64,000 bases of DNA from Sclerotinia nivalis (Eukaryota > Ascomycota > Leotiomycetes > Helotiales > Sclerotiniaceae): contig JAPEIS010000013.1 in assembly GCA_029531795.1 (NCBI GenBank), forward strand, positions 2,323,211 through 2,387,210. The letters run 5' to 3'. Below are positions 60,201 through 64,000 of this stretch, in pieces; position 1 is the first letter of the stretch, and each line of letters begins with the position of its first letter. The notes beneath the pieces are model-generated. The model searched no databases. It had not been told where the DNA came from and saw only the letters and a list, made by a program, of their open reading frames with translations. A program made the position numbers and the translations under genes.

Positions 60201-60360
60201 GTAAAATCCAAAGACTATTTATGGCAATTAGAAGGCCAGTTATATATATAATGGCACTTTCAGAGTATACTAGCTTATTCAGATAATTTGATATATCGTT
60301 GGTTCATGTTATAAACACATGAAACTTTATCGTGACCAAGGGATGGGTTGGCATAAAACA
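57240..60360. repeat. ~309-bp dyad-symmetric tandem array, block 2
   Basis: Same unit as block 1. Starts of the AATTCGAAGACCAGTTCC-type motif are 57431, 57742, 58050, 58360, 58669, 58978, 59287, 59596, 59917 and 60225. Steps are 311, 308, 310, 309, 309, 309, 309, 321 and 308. In the unit at 57431 the inner arms are 57514-57524 and 57559-57569 and the outer right arm starts at 57632. Inner and outer pairs share the same centre (~57541). A second centre falls midway to the next unit (~57696), so dyads repeat about every 155 bp. Inner arms are kept in nearly every unit, while loops and spacers differ. Confidence 0.92.
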
Positions 60361-62019
60361 TTATTAACGCAACTTGATGAGGCCGCATTCTTGCCTAGGG
60401 TATAGTAGGAACTTTAGGGTCTCATGATCTGGCATTTTATTTAGCGAATTCGGATCATGAAATGAGTACCTGGGCAACTGGAGGATTCACTAGGCACTAT
60501 GCAGCCTGAAATATCTTATGGGGGCAGGTATCAATCAAACAAAGCGCAGATTCTAGTATTTGTACACATCTGTAATGATTCTACTTCATTAAAATGGTGT
60601 CGCGATAATTTGCTGTTGTTGTAAATGAGGTGAAATGTTTGAGTGGTGGAACTTGAAAGTGGTTTCGGGAAATGGGAACGAACTTCGCGATAAATCGAAA
60701 CATAGATTCATGTTCCTTAAAGATTGATTACCAGGATCCGCGCTTATTCAATAGAATCTGGCAGATTTTGTTGTGGTGTGGGCTTCAAGGATTTCCAGTC
60801 GCCTCTCATGACTAGGTCAGTCGCACAAGACCAATGAATAGGCAGTAAAAGTCTCAGTTACAAGTTCTTCAGTGCTTGCAAGATTCGGTAGATTAGTTTC
60901 CAAGTCATCGGAGGACATATAATTAATGTACACAGCGACAGTTCGAAGGTGAGGTAGTGAAACGCGGTGACCCCGCGAATTGAAGAGCGCCGGCGAGGAT
61001 GAAACAACAACGAATCTCATTGGAATGGGTATTGGCCGTATGGATTGCAGGAGATTGTCAATCGTATAATAATATATGTTTAAATCTGGCCTTTTCGCTA
61101 TTTCCGTCGTTGCGCGCATCTGGGGAGGCTGCTTGACAGGTTTGCCATAGCCCCGCACAAGTCAATTGCGCCAACTTACTTACCATTTCTACTCATGAAA
61201 TTTTTGATTCAATCATTTTTAACTATCATTTTGCAGCTTTAAATCACTCGTCCACATATTCCAGCAGGCGTGGTAGAGTCACAGCTTAAGTTGAACGTTC
61301 TATGGCGGGCTTAGTCAGCACACTGATCTCCCACCAAATGAACCCCCAACATTTCATTCTCTTAGATCTCATAGAACTTCCTACTGAATTCTTATATATC
61401 CATCAAAAGTGTAATGGACTGTGTATATGGATGTATGGATGTTTGAAATTGTTCCCAAGTGCTGCACGGAAAAGCTACTGGGCGTGATATATGACCATTA
61501 CAATCGTGTTGCATCAGGACTAGTCGTTACTGGAAGACAAACAATCATCCTTAATACTTTTAATCTATTTGAGAATCAATATTTTAATGTCTAAACATCT
61601 CAAAGTTCTTCACATTAGTCATTCTAAGTGATGACAGTCTTCTGTCACGTGACTACCCCTCACCCTCGTCCTTGTTTGTCTTCGTGATGTTTCATTCGTG
61701 CGCTACAACATCAGCAATGTCCTTGCTATGGTTTCCAGTATACCTTCAAGTTTTTCTAAGCTCAGGTAAGTCCAAAGCATAATCTAAGTATGATTTTAGC
61801 TGCCTTAGCACCCAGGGATGTGGATGGCTGGATGAGGGGCAGCACGCTTTAAAGCAAATTCATGAGAAATGTCGCATTTTAAAATTAATTGATCTTAGGA
61901 AGTGAAATTCATTTGATGGATTTGGTTCAGAAGGTGGGGAGTAGTCCCCGTCGAAGAAAATCACCCCGAATTGCCTCGAACTACTCAATCAACCACAACC
62001 GCTTCTAAGGAATTAAAAA
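60361..62019. other. Gap in the array, no gene confidently seen
   Basis: The 309-bp pattern breaks abruptly after 60320. A 113-codon minus-strand frame (60817-61158, LPHLRTVAVYINYMSSDD) has a natural look but no recognisable family and no supporting exons. Confidence 0.4.
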
Positions 62020-62975
62020 ATCAGTTCCTAGGAGAATTTAATGTTTTAAAACTGGATCTTCTATTGCTTTTTTATCTAATTGCTTCCTCCATCGTATAAT
62101 CATCAATTTATATTTCGCATGTTTTTCAACAATGTTTATAACATTAACCAGTAATTATTTAGTAACTTCTAATACCGTCAAAAATTATATTTAAGCTTGT
62201 TATATATGGAACCGGTCTTTGAATTCTTTTATTTTGCTCATAGGTGGCTGTAGCTGATGACCGGAGGGGGTGGACTTGCTAGTATTAAAGATTGAATCAT
62301 TATTATTGAAATTGAAGACTAGTCCCAATAATCTGAAGGTAAATGAAAGGATTTGGCCAATCTAGAATAGTTTCATAATGTCTTGTCTGTGTTATAAACA
62401 CGATGTTAGGTTTGGCGGGGAAATCCTAGTTCATGTTTATAACATGGGTGGAACATTCCCACAAAATTCCAGCTCGGCCAGTTGAATTTAAATGCGGGGT
62501 TGTATATATAACTGGTTCTCAATTTTATGGTTTGGACTTAGAATTGATTTGTAATGGTCGTGAAGATCTAGGCATAAAATAGCCATGTTAGTGGTCGAAG
62601 AATTATTGCTTTTGAAGGAATTCCAGACTATGTGGGGTAATTTCTGTAAGTTTAACATCAATCCATTTAATGGAAGTTTGTATAATGAGGTACAAAGAAA
62701 TCATACTTTCTCCGAAGATGTTTAAAACATAGTTACGCTATATAGATACTTCTTTTGATGATTGCACCTTATTTTATCGACATTCTAATATATGAAACTA
62801 GTTCTTGAATTGTTGATTTAGATGCACAAATAATGTTGTAACCATAACACCGTTTTTGATACTAGCTATAGTCAGGAATGTTTAAAACATGATTGCTAAA
62901 GATATTTGAATTGTCTAACGATTTAATTCATCTACAGATTAGTCAATAACATTGTAACTGGTCTTAAAATTTCCG
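62020..62975. repeat. ~309-bp array, decayed remnants
   Basis: TGTTTATAACATTAACC (~62114), TATATGGAACCGGTCTTTGAATTC (shortened; ~62203), GAAATTGAAGACTAGTCCC (~62309), TGTGTTATAAACACG (~62390), CATGTTTATAACATGG (~62434), ATATATAACTGGTTCTC (~62505), TATATGAAACTAGTTCTTG (~62790) and GTTTAAAACAT (62719, 62880) keep the motif order of the main array, with more changes and some missing arms. Confidence 0.8.
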
Positions 62976-63342
62976 TAGACGGCCTAGGAGTCGAGATCAC
63001 AATGTTGGGTTGTGGGATTAATCGAGGTTCACGGAAATGCTTATCGCATTTCGTAACGGGTACACTTATGTTTTTATGATGGATACTAGACGAGCGTTCT
63101 CTGGTATGTGATATGAATGAGGAGGTTCCGGTTTGAAAGAGCTATAGAGTTGGAGTAGACGATAGTGTAAGGACTCCGGAGAAGGTAGGAGAATCAAGAA
63201 ACTCATCAACGGAGTCGTGCTCATAAGGTCTCGCAGATATCACATCAGGCTTCAAAGATGGCAAATGCTCAAGTCAACGGAGGCTATCAGGTACTAATTC
63301 GTCATCACTCTGATAAGGATCTCGCTCTCACCATCGTTATAA
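62976..63342. other. Short unique stretch before the subterminal block
   Basis: A 71-codon frame at 63258-63473 (MANAQVNGGYQVLIRHHSDK) runs into AT-rich DNA and is not convincing as a gene. Confidence 0.35.
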
Positions 63343-63881
63343 CGAAACCGCTACAATGTTTACTAGCTATTATTACAAGCAAATTTTTGCGCGCAACCGA
63401 GTCGGTTGTAAGGGTTGCAGGGGGGTCGGTTGTAAAAGTCGGTTGTAGACCCACTTTTTTTGAAATATTTTAATTTTTCGAATACAATATATTTTAATTG
63501 AAATTCGAAAAAAGACACACTTTTATATTTCGAAATTTCATTTTTTTTTACATTCTTAAATTTTTTGAATTTCGAAAATAAAAAAATTGGATCCATTTTT
63601 TAAAGTGGATTTTTTTTTTTCAACAAATCCACTTTTTTATACCGAAGATTTTATCGAAAGTTTTATGGAAGATTTTATCGAAGGTTTTATTAAAAAGAAA
63701 TATCGAATAAAAATATCGAAGAAAAAAGAATAATTTAAATAATATATATAATCTATAATAAAATCATTATAATTTGTAATAAAATCGTTATAATATTTAT
63801 ATTAGATAATATATAAAATTTATAATAAAATCGTAATAGTATTTATATTATAATAAAGGAATTCGAAACCGCTATAATGTT
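63343..63881. repeat. AT-rich subterminal block flanked by an 18-bp direct repeat
   Basis: CGAAACCGCTACAATGTT (63343-63360) recurs as CGAAACCGCTATAATGTT (63864-63881), one transition apart. Between them lies a short GC-rich part with three GTCGGTTGTA phrases (63402-63450) and then ~400 bases of almost pure A/T. Confidence 0.75.
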
Positions 63882-63894
63882 TTTATTATAGTAA

Positions 63895-64000
63895 TAGGGT
63901 TAGGGTTAGGGTTAGGGTTAGGGTTAGGGTTAGGGTTAGGGTTAGGGTTAGGGTTAGGGTTAGGGTTAGGGTTAGGGTTAGGGTTAGGGTTAGGGTTAGG
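63895..64000 (+). repeat. Telomere repeat (TTAGGG)n, chromosome right end
   Basis: About 17.5 perfect TTAGGG units run to the last base with no interruption or variant. The G-rich strand points outward (5' to 3' towards the window end), as required for a right-hand chromosome end. Confidence 0.99.

Noticed and set aside
52151..60360. CRISPR-like array
   Set aside because: Regular spacing of palindromic motifs superficially recalls CRISPR, but the period is ~309 bases with four separate short motifs, spacers are 35-90 bases, and the sequence is a eukaryotic chromosome end.
52151..60360. Series of independent MITE insertions
   Set aside because: Constant 308-311-base steps and two alternating symmetry centres fit a tandem array, not random insertions; no target duplications are visible at unit borders.
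60817..61158. 113-codon minus-strand frame with LRR-like wording
   Set aside because: No recognisable family, no supporting exons and it sits in decayed DNA; kept only as a remark in the region note.

Overview
This window is the right-hand end of a filamentous ascomycete chromosome. The last 106 bases are an uninterrupted (TTAGGG)n telomere, read outward on the + strand. Genes have short GT-AG introns with CTAAC/CTGAC-type branch sites. Protein families present (BTB, fungal SDR, DUF6914-like, Fot1/Pogo transposon, CrpA-like copper ATPase) point to Pezizomycotina. From general family resemblance I would guess a Leotiomycete such as Botrytis/Sclerotinia, but that is inference and no search was run.

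Layout. Positions 1-5,000 hold a partial BTB-domain gene, a membrane-anchored PC-esterase/SGNH-like gene and an intact short-chain dehydrogenase, all on the minus strand. From 5.8 to 15.1 kb lies a run of decayed genes: a SAM methyltransferase of the meroterpenoid-cluster type with two frameshifts, a scrap of a rhodopsin-domain membrane protein, a truncated and frameshifted DHA1-type MFS transporter, a DUF6914-like gene with an apparently missing splice acceptor, an intact APH-like kinase, and a secreted amidohydrolase with a stop codon at its conserved Asp-Tyr-Pro motif. These may be remains of a secondary-metabolite neighbourhood (inference). From 16.8 to 29.1 kb are a coiled-coil protein, a small hypothetical gene, an intact catalase, an unknown intron-containing gene, a full-length Fot1/Pogo DNA transposon broken only by stop codons, and two divergent coiled-coil genes, one of them interrupted by a 367-bp hAT-like non-autonomous element with an 8-bp target duplication. 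From 29 to 35 kb is gene-poor, partly AT-rich and contains diverged repeats. At 35.2-38.6 kb is a nearly complete Cys-rich copper-type P1B ATPase whose two stop codons are both explained by CpA-to-TpA (RIP-type) transitions.

From about 41 kb to the telomere I find no convincing intact gene. This stretch is dominated by old, regularly spaced tandem repeats: a ~165-bp repeat (about 48.4-51.7 kb and 55.0-56.1 kb) and a ~309-bp repeat (52.15-54.15, 57.24-60.36 and remnants at 62.0-63.0 kb). The 309-bp unit is a nested dyad. Short motifs AATTCGAAGACCAGTTCC and TGTTATAAACA, with their reverse complements, are kept in place while the DNA between them has lost obvious similarity. Symmetry centres fall about every 155 bp, so both arrays have near-nucleosomal pitch. 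This is the most unusual feature of the window. An AT-rich block flanked by an 18-bp direct repeat then leads into the telomere.

All gene models come from reading splice signals and conserved motifs by eye. Exon edges may be off by a base or so and function calls rest on family resemblance only.
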